58,882 bases of DNA from Lachnospiraceae bacterium (GCA_009774245.1 VSNM01000033.1:1-58882); one strand, 5' to 3'. Shown: positions 24,220 to 34,528, counted from the stretch's first letter. The notes: generated from the letters alone by a model not told the origin. Translations and numbers: made by a program.

Positions 24220-24705
24220 TCAAATTTTCTTCTCTGGTTTCCCTGCAGAACGAATAATCAAATCGCCCGTCTCAGGATAAAATATGATAGTACGTCCATA
24301 ATTAAGTCCCGTATCCTGAGCCTTTAACGGGATGCCAAGCTCCCTCAGCTTTTTCTTGCTAGCCTCCACATTTCGTTCCCCGACACGCACCATGTCTGAT
24401 TTATTCTGAAACGCAAACATCTGCGCCCCGCCTGCGATCTTTGCCTCCAATCTTGTCTTTCTGCCTCCCATTGCCAGTATTTTTTTCACAAGATCGTCAA
24501 TACCTGTATCAGCAAATTTTGCCCTGTTTGAATTGTTTTCAATCTGCTTACTGTCCGGCAGCATAGCGTGTGCCAGTCCCCCAACCTTGGCAACCGGGTC
24601 CCTGATACATATTCCTACACACGATCCAAGTCCCAGCGTCGTTATGCCATCAGGACTCTTGCACACATTCAAGTCTGCCATTCCTACTTTAACTATATTC
24701 GCCAT
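24220..24705 (-). CDS. cheD: CheD, chemoreceptor glutamine deamidase
   Basis: CheD deamidates glutamines of chemoreceptors and also stimulates CheC. The 161-residue protein has the Cys of GLGSCVGICI (nucleophile), the His of GGLAHAMLP and the later Thr region of the Cys-His-Thr triad. It lies next to cheC, with which CheD forms a complex. No chemoreceptor gene is in the window. Confidence 0.95.
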   Translation of the reverse strand: MANIVKVGMADLNVCKSPDGITTLGLGSCVGICIRDPVAKVGGLAHAMLPDSKQIENNSNRAKFADTGIDDLVKKILAMGGRKTRLEAKIAGGAQMFAFQNKSDMVRVGERNVEASKKKLRELGIPLKAQDTGLNYGRTIIFYPETGDLIIRSAGKPEKKI

Positions 24706-24756
24706 CGCTCACTATGCCCCTTCTCTATTTAGTGCTGCTAATTTATGAATGTATAG

Positions 24757-25377
24757 TTATATAGACAGCCCAAGTCCTGCCAGCATCTTTGAGTATGACT
24801 CAAGATCCGGCATAAGAATGAAATAACCATTCAGATCCACGTCATCCGTAAATACCGTCTGTATCAGCAGGATCTGGTCCCCTATAATTCCAAATTCTAT
24901 TGCCGGTACGCTTAGTATCGCATTGAGCATATCAATATTTAAGTCCGGAACCGACGGAATCATCTTGAGATTCGTCATCTGAGCCAATGAATTGAGATAG
25001 GCGCCTGTGATAATATTGCCAATCTCCTTCATCGCTGAGATCTCGATCTCCGTAAATCCGCCTTCCGCTGGTGGCATCCCCATGAGCTTTGACACGAGCG
25101 ATTTCGCCGCATTCTTTTCAAGTATAAACATAATACTGCCAGTGATGTCTCCCTCAACAGCCAGATAGATGCCTGCAACAAGCTGCTCCTCTCCGCCCAT
25201 AACCACGCCAACATCCTTGAAATCCAGAAGTCTGACCTGTGGAACCTTCATGTCCACCTTGGTCTGGAGCATCTGGGCCAGCGCCGTTGTCGCGTTGCCC
25301 GCCCCAATGTTTCCCAGCTCCTTTAACACATCATAATATTCTGTCGTAACTCTCTCGAAACTCATATTTTCTGCCAT
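24757..25377 (-). CDS. cheC: CheC, CheY-P phosphatase
   Basis: CheC dephosphorylates CheY-P and interacts with CheD. The 206-residue protein carries both active-site E-x-x-N signatures, ELGNIGAGNA near residue 16 and EIGNIITGAYLNSLA near residue 115, in the CheC/CheX/FliY fold. It sits between cheW and cheD, the standard order. Confidence 0.95.
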   Translation of the reverse strand: MAENMSFERVTTEYYDVLKELGNIGAGNATTALAQMLQTKVDMKVPQVRLLDFKDVGVVMGGEEQLVAGIYLAVEGDITGSIMFILEKNAAKSLVSKLMGMPPAEGGFTEIEISAMKEIGNIITGAYLNSLAQMTNLKMIPSVPDLNIDMLNAILSVPAIEFGIIGDQILLIQTVFTDDVDLNGYFILMPDLESYSKMLAGLGLSI

Positions 25378-25434
25378 GATAAAACCTAAGCCTTTCCTAA
25401 TTCAAAAGTCACAATATATTATATCAAAATATTC

Positions 25435-25932
25435 TTACACATCAACCACTTCTGCCAGCACAGATGTGATATCCAGCAATGAGATCAGCTTGCCGTCAGC
25501 CTTGCCTACGCCTGACAGAAACCTTTCCTTATCATCCTTCTCATATCCCATTCGCTCAATGTGCTCTTCGTCAAGCGTCACGACTTCCTTTACCTCGTCC
25601 ACCAGCACTCCGATCGACTCATGCTGATCCAGCGTAAGGATAATGATACGCGTTTTTTTCGTGACTTCATCTTCTGGAAGTCCCATCTTCAGTCTGAGAC
25701 TGATCGTTGGAATGACTATACCCCGGACATTGATCACACCCTTGATATAATTTTGCACCTTTGGCACCCTTGTTATCTTTGACATTCTGATAATATTTGA
25801 TATATATTTAATATCTATGCCATACTGCTCACCGCCGAGCTGCGTCACGATAAACTGTGTCGTATCATGCTTTACAGGGCGGTTCAGACTCATATCCCGC
25901 TTTTGATCATCCATTACTTTTACTTCATCCAT
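25435..25932 (-). CDS. cheW: CheW, chemotaxis coupling protein
   Basis: A 165-residue scaffold that links CheA to chemoreceptors. It has an 18-residue extension, then the two beta-barrel CheW fold: FIVTQLGGEQYGIDIKYISNII, VPKVQNYIKGVINVRGIVIPTISL (the receptor-contact region) and ESIGVLVDEVKEVV. It follows cheA by 31 bp. Confidence 0.96.
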   Translation of the reverse strand: MDEVKVMDDQKRDMSLNRPVKHDTTQFIVTQLGGEQYGIDIKYISNIIRMSKITRVPKVQNYIKGVINVRGIVIPTISLRLKMGLPEDEVTKKTRIIILTLDQHESIGVLVDEVKEVVTLDEEHIERMGYEKDDKERFLSGVGKADGKLISLLDITSVLAEVVDV

Positions 25933-25963
25933 GTTTATGCCCTACCTTTCCTTATCAATAGGA

Positions 25964-28120
25964 TTAAATCAACGCATTGGTATCAAGAATCAATGCCACT
26001 TCGCCATTACCTAAGATTGTAGCGCCGCTGATCATCTTCGGTACCTTGATATACTTGCCCATGGACTTGATCACGACTTCCTGCTGCCCTATCAGCTCGT
26101 CTACCACCAGACCAGCCTGCTTATCGCCCTTCTTCACGATAATGACTGTGAGATTCTTATTCTTATTGTCCTCGTCCCCTTTTGAAGGAATCTCAAGCAC
26201 CTTATCCATCCTGATAATAGGAATGACGGTTCCACGAATATGGATTACTTCTTTTGCCTGCACAAGCTTGATGTCCTCCGGCAAAACATCCTCGATTGTC
26301 TGAATGGAACCCAGTGCAATCGCGTATTTCTCGTCGCCGATAACCACCATGAGTGCCTGGATGATTGCCAGTGTCAGGGGCAGCCTTATGATCCACGAAG
26401 AGCCCTCTCTGAAACGGTTCTTTACCTCGACTTCCCCGCTCAATGACTCGATCTTTGATTTCACCACGTCAAGACCGACGCCGCGTCCTGATACATCCGA
26501 TACTTTCTTCGCTGTCGAGAAGCTCGGGAGGAACAGGAGATCGATAATCTCCTTCTCTGTCATGGTCTCAGCCTGCTCCGGCGTCACTGTGCCGCGCTCA
26601 ATCGCCTTAGCCTTGACGGCCTCCACATTGATTCCGCCGCCATCGTCACGCACCTCAATCACGACGTTATTTCCATCCTGATATGCATCCAGGAAGATCG
26701 AGCCAACCTCCGGTTTCCCGTTGGCAACACGCACATCATTTGGCTCCAGACCATGATCTGCGGAGTTTCTGAGCATATGCATCAGCGGATCGCCGATCTC
26801 ATCGACCACAGTACGGTCAAGCTCTGTATCCTCACCAGTCATGTACAGCTCCATCTTCTTGTCAAGTTTCTTGGACAGATCCCGGATCATGCGCGGGAAC
26901 TTTGCCACAACAGTCTCTATTGGCACCATGCGGACTTTCATGACTGACTCATGAAGGTTTGTGGTCACGCTCTCGAGATACTCAATCTGCTCATTGACAG
27001 AACCGTTATCCCCTTTATTTTCCTCCACTGCCGCTGTCGCTGAGATCAGGGAGTTTTTCGCAATGATGAGCTCACTCACCAGATTCATCAGATTGTCCAG
27101 TTTCTCAATATCAACCCTGACAGTCCTGTTTACGACAGGCTTTGCCGCCGGCTTCGTCGATGATGCAGCCGCTGTCTTTGCCGCCGGTGCAGGCGCTGCT
27201 GTGGCTGCCGGAGCCGCCGGAGCCGCAGCCTTGGGCGCTGTCACTGCAGGCTTTACCTCCTCTACAGGCTTCGCTACCGGTTTTGCCTCCTCTGCAGGCT
27301 TTGCAGGCGCTGCGGAGGAATACTCTGAGCAGAATGCTTCCTCAATCTCCGACACACCCTTGACTGCATCCTTGATCTCATCCGCTGTGTTTCCTGATAT
27401 AAAGATCAGACTGAATGTCAGATCAAATTTTTCATCCTCAATATCCTGTGCGGTCGGCGATGACACTATGATCTCACCAAGCTTCTCCAGTGCCTTAAAC
27501 ACCAGAAAAGCCCTTGCAGCTTTTAACACGCACGCCTCCTCGACATAGACTGTCACACCATAAGCTTTCAGCCCCTCACTGTGCGCCTTGTCAATGAGCA
27601 TCTTCTCTGTATCATTGATCTTGATCTCATGCCATCTCTCTCCCTTGACATTTCCGTCTTTAGGCGCTGCCTCCGCCGGCGCAGATGACGCTGCAGAATC
27701 AGCCGCAGGCGTACCGCCGCCTGCCACAACCTCTCCGTTATTTTTCAGGATACTGTTCAACGCATCGATCAGATCCTGATTGTCATTTGTTCCCTCCTCT
27801 GTCGTCTGCTGGATGTTATTGACATACTCCTCCAGCGCATCCAGACTCTTGAACAGAATATCGATCATCCCGGGCTGCACCTTAAAAGTACCATTCCGCA
27901 CCTCTGAAAATACATTCTCCATGTCGTGGGTAAGCGTCTGCATTCGCTTATATCCCATCGTACCTGCCATACCTTTCAGGGAATGGGCAGCCCTGAAGAT
28001 CTCATTGATCGTATCCATATTTTCAGGATTCTGCTCCAGCTCCATGATCTGATCACTCAGATTTTGTAAATGTTCCTTTGACTCATCAAGGAAAATATCA
28101 AGATATTGACTTGTATCCAT
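25964..28120 (-). CDS. cheA: CheA, chemotaxis histidine kinase
   Basis: A 718-residue kinase. The P1 domain has the phospho-accepting His46 in AAHSLKGMAG; a P2-like CheY-binding domain covers about 165-275; an Ala/Pro/Lys-rich linker follows; the P3 dimerisation helices begin at about VDIEKLDNLMNLVSELII; P4 has the N-box MLRNSADHGLE, DDGGGI and GRGVGLDVVKSKIE; P5 is CheW-like. The ATG at 28120 starts one base after the cheB stop, with GGGGGTCAGG just upstream, so the genes are translationally linked. Confidence 0.97.
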   Translation of the reverse strand: MDTSQYLDIFLDESKEHLQNLSDQIMELEQNPENMDTINEIFRAAHSLKGMAGTMGYKRMQTLTHDMENVFSEVRNGTFKVQPGMIDILFKSLDALEEYVNNIQQTTEEGTNDNQDLIDALNSILKNNGEVVAGGGTPAADSAASSAPAEAAPKDGNVKGERWHEIKINDTEKMLIDKAHSEGLKAYGVTVYVEEACVLKAARAFLVFKALEKLGEIIVSSPTAQDIEDEKFDLTFSLIFISGNTADEIKDAVKGVSEIEEAFCSEYSSAAPAKPAEEAKPVAKPVEEVKPAVTAPKAAAPAAPAATAAPAPAAKTAAASSTKPAAKPVVNRTVRVDIEKLDNLMNLVSELIIAKNSLISATAAVEENKGDNGSVNEQIEYLESVTTNLHESVMKVRMVPIETVVAKFPRMIRDLSKKLDKKMELYMTGEDTELDRTVVDEIGDPLMHMLRNSADHGLEPNDVRVANGKPEVGSIFLDAYQDGNNVVIEVRDDGGGINVEAVKAKAIERGTVTPEQAETMTEKEIIDLLFLPSFSTAKKVSDVSGRGVGLDVVKSKIESLSGEVEVKNRFREGSSWIIRLPLTLAIIQALMVVIGDEKYAIALGSIQTIEDVLPEDIKLVQAKEVIHIRGTVIPIIRMDKVLEIPSKGDEDNKNKNLTVIIVKKGDKQAGLVVDELIGQQEVVIKSMGKYIKVPKMISGATILGNGEVALILDTNALI

Positions 28121-28121
28121 T

Positions 28122-29231
28122 CTACCTGACCCCCACATTCATTATAATTTCCTGGGCCACGTTATCAAGTGAGACCACCTGGTTTACCAGTCCTGTAGCA
28201 GCGATTGCCTTGGGCATTCCATACACCGTAGATGACGCCTCATCCTGCGCGATAACGTGTATCTTTTTTGAAGTTTCCAAATTCACGATTCCCTTGGTGC
28301 CATCCGCTCCCATACCGGTCAGTACCACACAGACGATCTGCGCGTAACTGCTTGTTTTCAAGGACTCATACATATAGTTTGCACAGGGCTTTACCCCCTC
28401 TCTGGGAGGTTCGTCCGTATATGTAATCGTCGCGCGTCCGCCTCTGGTTGCCACATTCATGTGCTTGCCGCCCATAGATATATATACCACGCCGTTCTCA
28501 AGCACATCTCCCTCCGCTGCTTCCTTGACCTTGATCCTGCTCATGGAGTCAAGCCGCTCTGCCAGGGACTGTGTAAAGCCCTGCGGCATATGCTGGACGA
28601 TCAGGACAGGTGCGGCAAGCTCCGCCGGAAGTCTTGGCACGACGCTCTGCAGCGCCTTGGGACCTCCTGTCGAGCAGGCAAGCGCGACAATCTTCTGCCC
28701 GCTTACTACCGGCTTACTCTTTCTGACAATGTTCACAAGCTTCTGCGTATTCTCATCCTGCTTCTCTCTCGTCAATATCGGAAACGCAGAAATATTGGTC
28801 TGACGGCTTGTCACCACCGCCTGAAGTGTATCCAGAAATTTGTCCTTGAATCCGCTGCTCTTGAGATATACGATATTCACCGGCTTCTCGATAAAGTCGA
28901 TCGCGCCAAGATCCAGCGCTTCCATCGTGACCTTCGCGCCATCCTTGGTATCCGTACTCGCCATCATGATGCGGGCGCGGATCTTATCCTTCTGTAAAGC
29001 GCGCAGGAACTGGATTCCGTTCATCTTAGGCATGTTGACATCAAGAACGACGCCGTCATACTGGTTCTTCTTCAGAAGCTCATATGCTGCCAGACCATCA
29101 AAAGCCTGTTCCACTACCTGGAACCGTTCATCTGAATTGATTATATCACACATAACTCTTCTCATAAGTGCAGAATCATCAACCACAAGAATTTTTTTCT
29201 TATTTTTTGGAGTACTTGTGCTATTTATCAT
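28122..29231 (-). CDS. cheB: CheB, receptor methylesterase/glutamine deamidase
   Basis: A 369-residue response regulator-enzyme that removes methyl groups from chemoreceptors when phosphorylated. The receiver domain has VVDDSALMRR and the phospho-acceptor Asp64 (VVLDVNMPKMNG). The C-terminal methylesterase has the catalytic Ser (ACSTGGPKAL), His (VQHMPQGF) and Asp (MGADGTKG). The ATG at 29231 is chosen; a TTG nine bases upstream overlaps the PilZ stop and is an alternative. CheR is not in the window. Confidence 0.95.
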   Translation of the reverse strand: MINSTSTPKNKKKILVVDDSALMRRVMCDIINSDERFQVVEQAFDGLAAYELLKKNQYDGVVLDVNMPKMNGIQFLRALQKDKIRARIMMASTDTKDGAKVTMEALDLGAIDFIEKPVNIVYLKSSGFKDKFLDTLQAVVTSRQTNISAFPILTREKQDENTQKLVNIVRKSKPVVSGQKIVALACSTGGPKALQSVVPRLPAELAAPVLIVQHMPQGFTQSLAERLDSMSRIKVKEAAEGDVLENGVVYISMGGKHMNVATRGGRATITYTDEPPREGVKPCANYMYESLKTSSYAQIVCVVLTGMGADGTKGIVNLETSKKIHVIAQDEASSTVYGMPKAIAATGLVNQVVSLDNVAQEIIMNVGVR

Positions 29232-29236
29232 ACTAT

Positions 29237-29962
29237 TCAACGACCCTTCCCATTTTTTCTATTTTTTCTTTCCTCATCAAATATATACTTAATAATCTCT
29301 TCTCTCGTCGTGGTATCTATAAACTCAAATTTTACACGGTTTTCATATTCGTTTGCCCTGTTTTCGATCACTCCCGAATAGATTACCTTGGCTGCCAGCA
29401 GAAAAGACCGCTCACGCTCCATGATTGGCAGGCTAAACGACATCAGCACGATACTGTTCTCATTGAACTTCTGCCGTGACACAAAGCGCGTTCCGCCACC
29501 GCTGATATCCACGATCACGCCACGTACCATATCCTCCTCTGAGATGAGCTGTGTAATGCCCTTGGCAAAAGCATCCAGTTCCTGTCTGGTCATCTCTCTC
29601 GCCTTCATTTCGACAACACAGTTAAATCTATAATATTCCCTCCGCTGATATTTATGCAGATTACTGATCATCTCAACGACCAATATATACGTTCCATTTA
29701 TTTTCTGTCTGTCAACAATCCTGACATCTGCGCGATACATCCCCCCATGGGAAAAAAAACACACATCGTACTCCCCATCAACCGGAAGCAGCACCAGCCT
29801 CGTTTTCTCCATAGGCATCACCAGTTCAAGCCGTCCGTCATCCAGAATGTCATACACGGAAGTCTTATATGTCTTTACTCCTTCCGTGCCATCCGGAAGC
29901 ACTACGCTGACCGTCGACTTTAGCTCCAGCTTATCCCCCGGCGATATAAATTTCTCTATCAT
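29237..29962 (-). CDS. PilZ/YcgR-type c-di-GMP receptor
   Basis: A 241-residue protein with an N-terminal YcgR-like barrel (about 1-105) and a C-terminal PilZ domain whose c-di-GMP motifs are intact: REYYR (RxxxR) and VDISGGGTRF (D-x-S-x-x-G). In the flagellar operon this type (YpfA/DgrA/YcgR) acts as a brake on the stator or switch when c-di-GMP is high. With the GGDEF, GGDEF-EAL and HD-GYP traces in this window it ties motility to c-di-GMP. Confidence 0.92.
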   Translation of the reverse strand: MIEKFISPGDKLELKSTVSVVLPDGTEGVKTYKTSVYDILDDGRLELVMPMEKTRLVLLPVDGEYDVCFFSHGGMYRADVRIVDRQKINGTYILVVEMISNLHKYQRREYYRFNCVVEMKAREMTRQELDAFAKGITQLISEEDMVRGVIVDISGGGTRFVSRQKFNENSIVLMSFSLPIMERERSFLLAAKVIYSGVIENRANEYENRVKFEFIDTTTREEIIKYIFDEERKNRKNGKGR

Positions 29963-29980
29963 AGACTCCTCCTGATTTCA

Positions 29981-30868
29981 CTACCCCATTTTCTTATTTC
30001 CCGCTACGATATGTGAAAAAAACGCTGCCATCCCACGTTTGACCAACGACTTGTCATATTCTCTGTCCATCAGGACATAGGCCATCCGCTCATACGCTAT
30101 GGAGGACTTTGCGTTCGGACTCTGCATGCTCACAGGCGTCTGCTGCATCACAGCATCCTCGAGATGATAGTCCTGTGGTATCGAACCGAGATATGACACC
30201 GGGAGCCTGAGATAACGGTTTACCACAGTCTCAAGCTTACTGTACATGACCTCGCCCTCCGCCACATTGGACACTTTGTTGGCAATCACCATGATCTTTG
30301 AATCCTCCCTCGAAAAGCGCGGATGACGGTTCAGCGCTTTGAGAAGCGAGTAGGAATCTGTGATCGATGTGGGCTCCGGAGTGGCCACCACGAGTATCTC
30401 ACCGCTTGCAACGAGAAAATCAAGAACCGCATCAGAAATCCCCGCACCGGTGTCTATAATAATAATATCGGCAATCGCATCGAGTTTTGCAAGATTTTGT
30501 ATAATATAATTCAGATAATCCCTGCTCAGATTGGACAATCCGGCGATCCCGGAGCCTCCTGATATAAAACCGATATCCATCGGGCCCCATGTTATGATAT
30601 CCGTGATGTCTTTTCCCTGATAAATCAAATCGCACAGGTTATGTTTCGGAACCGTTCCAAACATAATCTCTATGTTCGCAAGCCCAAAGTCTGCATCCAG
30701 TATGATAACCCGCTTCCCCATTTTTTTGAACTGGCACGCAAGGTTTATTGATGTGTTGGACTTTCCTACTCCACCTTTTCCACTTGTCACCGTTATTACT
30801 CTGGAGAGCGGCCTTGGCACTGGATTCATTTTAATCACATTTCTTAATTGTTCAGCCTGATCCACCAT
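29981..30868 (-). CDS. flhG: FlhG (MinD-like ATPase, flagellar number control)
   Basis: A 295-residue MinD/ParA-type ATPase. The deviant Walker A TSGKGGVGKSNTSINLA is near residue 28, followed by DADFGLANIEIMFG and IIIDTGAGISDAVLDF. The C-terminus should form a membrane-targeting helix. FlhG works with FlhF to set flagellar number and place and delivers FliM/FliY to the C-ring. It directly follows flhF. Confidence 0.95.
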   Translation of the reverse strand: MVDQAEQLRNVIKMNPVPRPLSRVITVTSGKGGVGKSNTSINLACQFKKMGKRVIILDADFGLANIEIMFGTVPKHNLCDLIYQGKDITDIITWGPMDIGFISGGSGIAGLSNLSRDYLNYIIQNLAKLDAIADIIIIDTGAGISDAVLDFLVASGEILVVATPEPTSITDSYSLLKALNRHPRFSREDSKIMVIANKVSNVAEGEVMYSKLETVVNRYLRLPVSYLGSIPQDYHLEDAVMQQTPVSMQSPNAKSSIAYERMAYVLMDREYDKSLVKRGMAAFFSHIVAGNKKMG

Positions 30869-30882
30869 ATATTACCCTCCTA

Positions 30883-32265
30883 TCAGCGCCTTCCTCCAAG
30901 CAACTGCTTCACCGTCGACTGTGGATTAAAATACTCAATATCATCCGGTACATTCTGACCACACGTCACATAGGAAAGCGTTGCTCCTGTGTAAAGTTTG
31001 AGATTATAAATATCTCCCAATGTAGTCGTCTCATCAAGCTTGGTAAAAATCAATTTGTAGTCGGTAATTTCTTTGTAAATATCAGCAGTCCGCTTCAAAT
31101 CCCTGTACTTTGTCGAGGCGGACAGCACGAGAAATACCTCCTTGGAAGCATTCGCGTCGACAGAATGAATCAGATCACTCATACTCTCGCACTGCGCTTC
31201 ATTGTTCGGCGAATGCCCTGTCGTGTCCACCAGTATGTAATCATATTCCTTAAAATCCTCCACGGCATCCGTAATTTCCTTTGCTGTATACACCACCCTG
31301 AACGGCACCTCCAGAATGTTCGCATAGGTTCTCAGCTGCTCGGCCGCCGCGATCCTGTAGGTGTCAGCCGTGAGCAGCGCTACCTTTTTCTTGTGCTCCA
31401 CGCGGAAGGAGGAAGCAATCTTTGCGATGGTTGTCGTCTTTCCCACTCCGGTAGGCCCCACGAAGAATACCACCTTTGGCGTCTTCTCATCCTCCTCCAT
31501 GACATAAGGCTTTCCAAGCTTCAATATCATTCTCTGATAGATCTCTGAGAGCATGAAATCCATGGTGACATCCGCCTTGCAGTTCCGGTCGATCTCCTCG
31601 ATAATCTCTCTTGCATACTTCGCATCAATCTCATTGTCGGTCATTTTGCTGTACAGGAGCTTCAGAAAGTTTACACGCTCCGTGTTTTCTTCCTTTCCTG
31701 CGCCCTCAGTGCCCTTCACATCGTCTGCTTTGGGGGTATTCTCCTGCTGGGAGAGCTGCTTCTCAATTAAATTCTGGAGATTATCAAGCTTCTCCTCCAG
31801 ACCGTTTCCCCTGAGATTTTCCTTGGTCGGCTCGTTTGCCTTTGCCTCACTCTTTGCCCGCTCGCTTTCTGTTCTGGCAGGTTCCTGCCGCTGCGCCGGA
31901 AACGCGGCAAGCGCATCCGCCACAGCCTGCCCTACCGCAACGGCCTCGCCGGATGCCGCCGTCTCTTTCTTTTCCGGCTGTTTCATCGGAATAATTTTCC
32001 CGGGAGTGCCATTTCCTGCCGCTCCCTGACTTAAACTGACTGCCACGCCATCCTTCTGGACCTCGCTCGCTGTGACCGCGCTATATTTTTCATTTTCCTC
32101 TTCTTTGGCAACCGTCACCTCAAACCTTGTCCCCTTGAAGAGACTCATGATGCCCTTTGCCTTGATTGCCTTGACGTTCATCTCAACGATGCCCTCCCCG
32201 AGCTCCTTTCGCGCACTCTCGAGGGCCTCTTCCTTTGTTTTTCCCTGAAATTTCTTTATGATCAT
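30883..32265 (-). CDS. flhF: FlhF, SRP-type GTPase for flagellar placement
   Basis: A 460-residue protein with a basic N-terminal B-domain (MIIKKFQGKTKEEALESARK), a long variable Glu/Ala-rich middle (about 65-200) and the SRP-GTPase NG core: GPTGVGKTTTIAKIA (G1), ADTYRIAAAEQL (G2), DTTGHSPNN (G3, where most SRP GTPases have DTAGR) and TKLDETTTLG (G4). It localises the first basal-body parts. The start overlaps the flhA stop by 4 bp. Confidence 0.95.
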   Translation of the reverse strand: MIIKKFQGKTKEEALESARKELGEGIVEMNVKAIKAKGIMSLFKGTRFEVTVAKEEENEKYSAVTASEVQKDGVAVSLSQGAAGNGTPGKIIPMKQPEKKETAASGEAVAVGQAVADALAAFPAQRQEPARTESERAKSEAKANEPTKENLRGNGLEEKLDNLQNLIEKQLSQQENTPKADDVKGTEGAGKEENTERVNFLKLLYSKMTDNEIDAKYAREIIEEIDRNCKADVTMDFMLSEIYQRMILKLGKPYVMEEDEKTPKVVFFVGPTGVGKTTTIAKIASSFRVEHKKKVALLTADTYRIAAAEQLRTYANILEVPFRVVYTAKEITDAVEDFKEYDYILVDTTGHSPNNEAQCESMSDLIHSVDANASKEVFLVLSASTKYRDLKRTADIYKEITDYKLIFTKLDETTTLGDIYNLKLYTGATLSYVTCGQNVPDDIEYFNPQSTVKQLLGGRR

Positions 32266-34301
32266 GCTGTCACCATTCCTACTGATTGTAATTCAACGTT
32301 TGAATCGATTTCATTATAAGATACTACTACCAAATCCTTGTAATAATCCTCGGTCAGTCGCTTAAAGTACATTCTGACGATCGGTGAGGTTATCACAATC
32401 GGATTCTTGCCAAGCTTCTCGAGCTTCCCTACCTCTGACTCCACAGATGCCATAATCGTCTTGGTTTTCTCCGGATCAAGCGTCAGGTATGCTCCCTGCT
32501 CAGTCTGTTTCACGCTTCCCATAATCTCCTGCTCCAATCCCGGATCAAGCGTAACCACGCTCGTCGTCTCATTCATCGGAAAATACTTGTTGGATATCGC
32601 GCGTTTCAGGCTCTGTCTCACATACTCTGTCAGAATATCGGTGTCCCTCGTTGACGCCGCGTGATCTGCAAGCGTCTCAAAGATCGTGACAAGGTCGCGC
32701 ACCGAAATGCCCTCTTTCAGGAGATTCTGCAATACCTTCTGGATGTCGCCCAGTCCTAAAAGCTTCGGCACAAGCTCCTCCACCAGAGAAGGATTGGTCT
32801 CCTTGACATTGTTGATCAGATTCTGTACATCCTGTCTCGTGAGCAGGTCTGCCAGATACTGCCTGATAATCTCCGTCAGATGGGTTGCGATAATCGATGG
32901 CGGATCTACTACCGTATATCCTACGCTCTCCGCACGCTCTCTCTGATTCTCCGTGATCCATATGGCCGGCAGATGGAATGAGGGCTCAAAGGTCGGGATA
33001 CCTGAGATCTCCTCCTCCACAAATCCTGGATTCATCGCCATATAGTGATCAAACAGAATCTCACCCTCACTGACCTGAATCCCCTTGATCTTGATGATGT
33101 ACTGATTCGGATTCAGCTGGATATTGTCACGCAGACGGATGATCGGCACGACTGTACCGAGTTCAAGCGCGATCTGCCTTCGGATCATGACAACACGGTC
33201 TAAGAGATCGCCGCCCTGGTTGACATCGGCAAGTGGTATGATACCATAGCCAAACTCCAGCTCGATCGGATCGACCTGCAGCAGTGAATTGACATTCTCC
33301 GGCCTGCGTATCTCGTCCGCCGTGTCCTCCTCCGTGTCAGCCTCAGCCTCAATACTCGCCGTCTCAATCGTGGACGCGATCATGCGCCCGCACACGATAA
33401 AGATAACGCCTAATATAACGAAAATCAAAGGATTCAGCGGCGTCACCAGTCCCAGAAACGCAAGCACCGCTCCTACCATATATAACACTTTGGGTATTCC
33501 AAAAAGCTGGTTTACAAGCACTGTACCAAAGTCTGCCTCCTTGGATCCCTTTGTGACGAGAATACCTGTTGACAACGAAATAAGAAGTGAAGGAATCTGG
33601 CTTACCAGACCGTCACCTATCGTAAGAATCGTATACTTATCCACAGCGCCGCCGATATCCATACCCTGCCGCAGCATACCCATGATGATACCGCCAACAA
33701 TATTGACAAAAGTAATGATCAGACCTGCCGTCGCATCTCCCTTTACATACTTCACAGCACCGTCCATGGAACCGAAGAAGCTCGCTTCCTGCTGAAGCTT
33801 CTCCCTCTGGACTTTCGCCTCCGCGTCTGTGATGGCGCCTGTATTTAGGTCCGCGTCAATCGCCATCTGTTTTCCAGGCATGGCGTCCAGTGTGAATCGC
33901 GCCGTAACCTCGGCAACGCGCTCGGAACCTTTGTTGATCACGACAAACTGTACGATGATCAGGATAATAAATACCACGATACCAATGACCAGATCGCCGC
34001 CGCCCACGAAATTACCAAATGTCGCCACGACGTTTCCCGGATCACCTGTCGACAAGATCAGACGGGTTGACGATACGTTCAGAGCGATTCGAAAGATCGT
34101 TGTGAACAGCAAAATAGTTGGATAAAACGACAAATCCAATACCTCTTTGGCAAACATTGTCGTGAACAGGATTGTAAAAGCAAGCGAAATATTGATCGCA
34201 AGCAGCACATCCAGCATGGTACTACTGATCGGTACAATCAACATGATAATAGCGCCAAGTAAATAAAGGGCTACGCCTATATCCGCTTTCTTCATCTTCA
34301 T
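32262..34301 (-). CDS. flhA: FlhA, flagellar type III export gate protein
   Basis: A 679-residue export-gate subunit. The N-terminal half has eight membrane helices with the FHIPEP-type cytoplasmic loop (ERVAEVTARFTLDAMPGKQMAIDADLN split over the loop) needed for proton-driven export. The C-terminal half (about 345-679) is the cytoplasmic ring domain that binds chaperone-substrate complexes. It starts after a 493-bp non-coding gap, the only large break in the operon. Confidence 0.97.
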   Translation of the reverse strand: MKMKKADIGVALYLLGAIIMLIVPISSTMLDVLLAINISLAFTILFTTMFAKEVLDLSFYPTILLFTTIFRIALNVSSTRLILSTGDPGNVVATFGNFVGGGDLVIGIVVFIILIIVQFVVINKGSERVAEVTARFTLDAMPGKQMAIDADLNTGAITDAEAKVQREKLQQEASFFGSMDGAVKYVKGDATAGLIITFVNIVGGIIMGMLRQGMDIGGAVDKYTILTIGDGLVSQIPSLLISLSTGILVTKGSKEADFGTVLVNQLFGIPKVLYMVGAVLAFLGLVTPLNPLIFVILGVIFIVCGRMIASTIETASIEAEADTEEDTADEIRRPENVNSLLQVDPIELEFGYGIIPLADVNQGGDLLDRVVMIRRQIALELGTVVPIIRLRDNIQLNPNQYIIKIKGIQVSEGEILFDHYMAMNPGFVEEEISGIPTFEPSFHLPAIWITENQRERAESVGYTVVDPPSIIATHLTEIIRQYLADLLTRQDVQNLINNVKETNPSLVEELVPKLLGLGDIQKVLQNLLKEGISVRDLVTIFETLADHAASTRDTDILTEYVRQSLKRAISNKYFPMNETTSVVTLDPGLEQEIMGSVKQTEQGAYLTLDPEKTKTIMASVESEVGKLEKLGKNPIVITSPIVRMYFKRLTEDYYKDLVVVSYNEIDSNVELQSVGMVTA

Positions 34302-34455
34302 GTCTCTGACTCCCCCTTAACTCCTTAATAAATAATCCCCTGTTGTTTTATATTTTTTCTTATTTCATATTATCGCACAATTTACATAATTTGTACATAA
34401 TAATTTGTAAGTTTTTCGACTTTTTTAATTTTTTATATTTTTTACACAATTTCAA

Positions 34456-34526
34456 ACAAAAAACTCTGTGCTTTTTTACAACTGGACACCGGATTCCGAG
34501 GTTCAGTTTGAACACAGAGTTCTTTT
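34456..34526. terminator. Terminator-like hairpin in the flhB-flhA gap
   Basis: AACTCTGTG (34462-34470) and its exact complement (34513-34521) flank 42 bases that fold further (AACTG/CAGTT, CGGA-TCCG). T-rich runs follow on both strands. Read on the minus strand it lies between the candidate promoter at 34549 and flhA, so it may act as an attenuator. Confidence 0.55.
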
Positions 34527-34528
34527 TT

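Noticed and set aside
31165..32029. Plus-strand frames opposite flhF
   Set aside because: Shadows of flhF, which has all GTPase motifs; no independent coding support.
34456..34526. c-di-GMP riboswitch before flhA
   Set aside because: I looked for the GEMM core and tetraloop receptor because of the c-di-GMP genes nearby, but the hairpin lacks these conserved bases.
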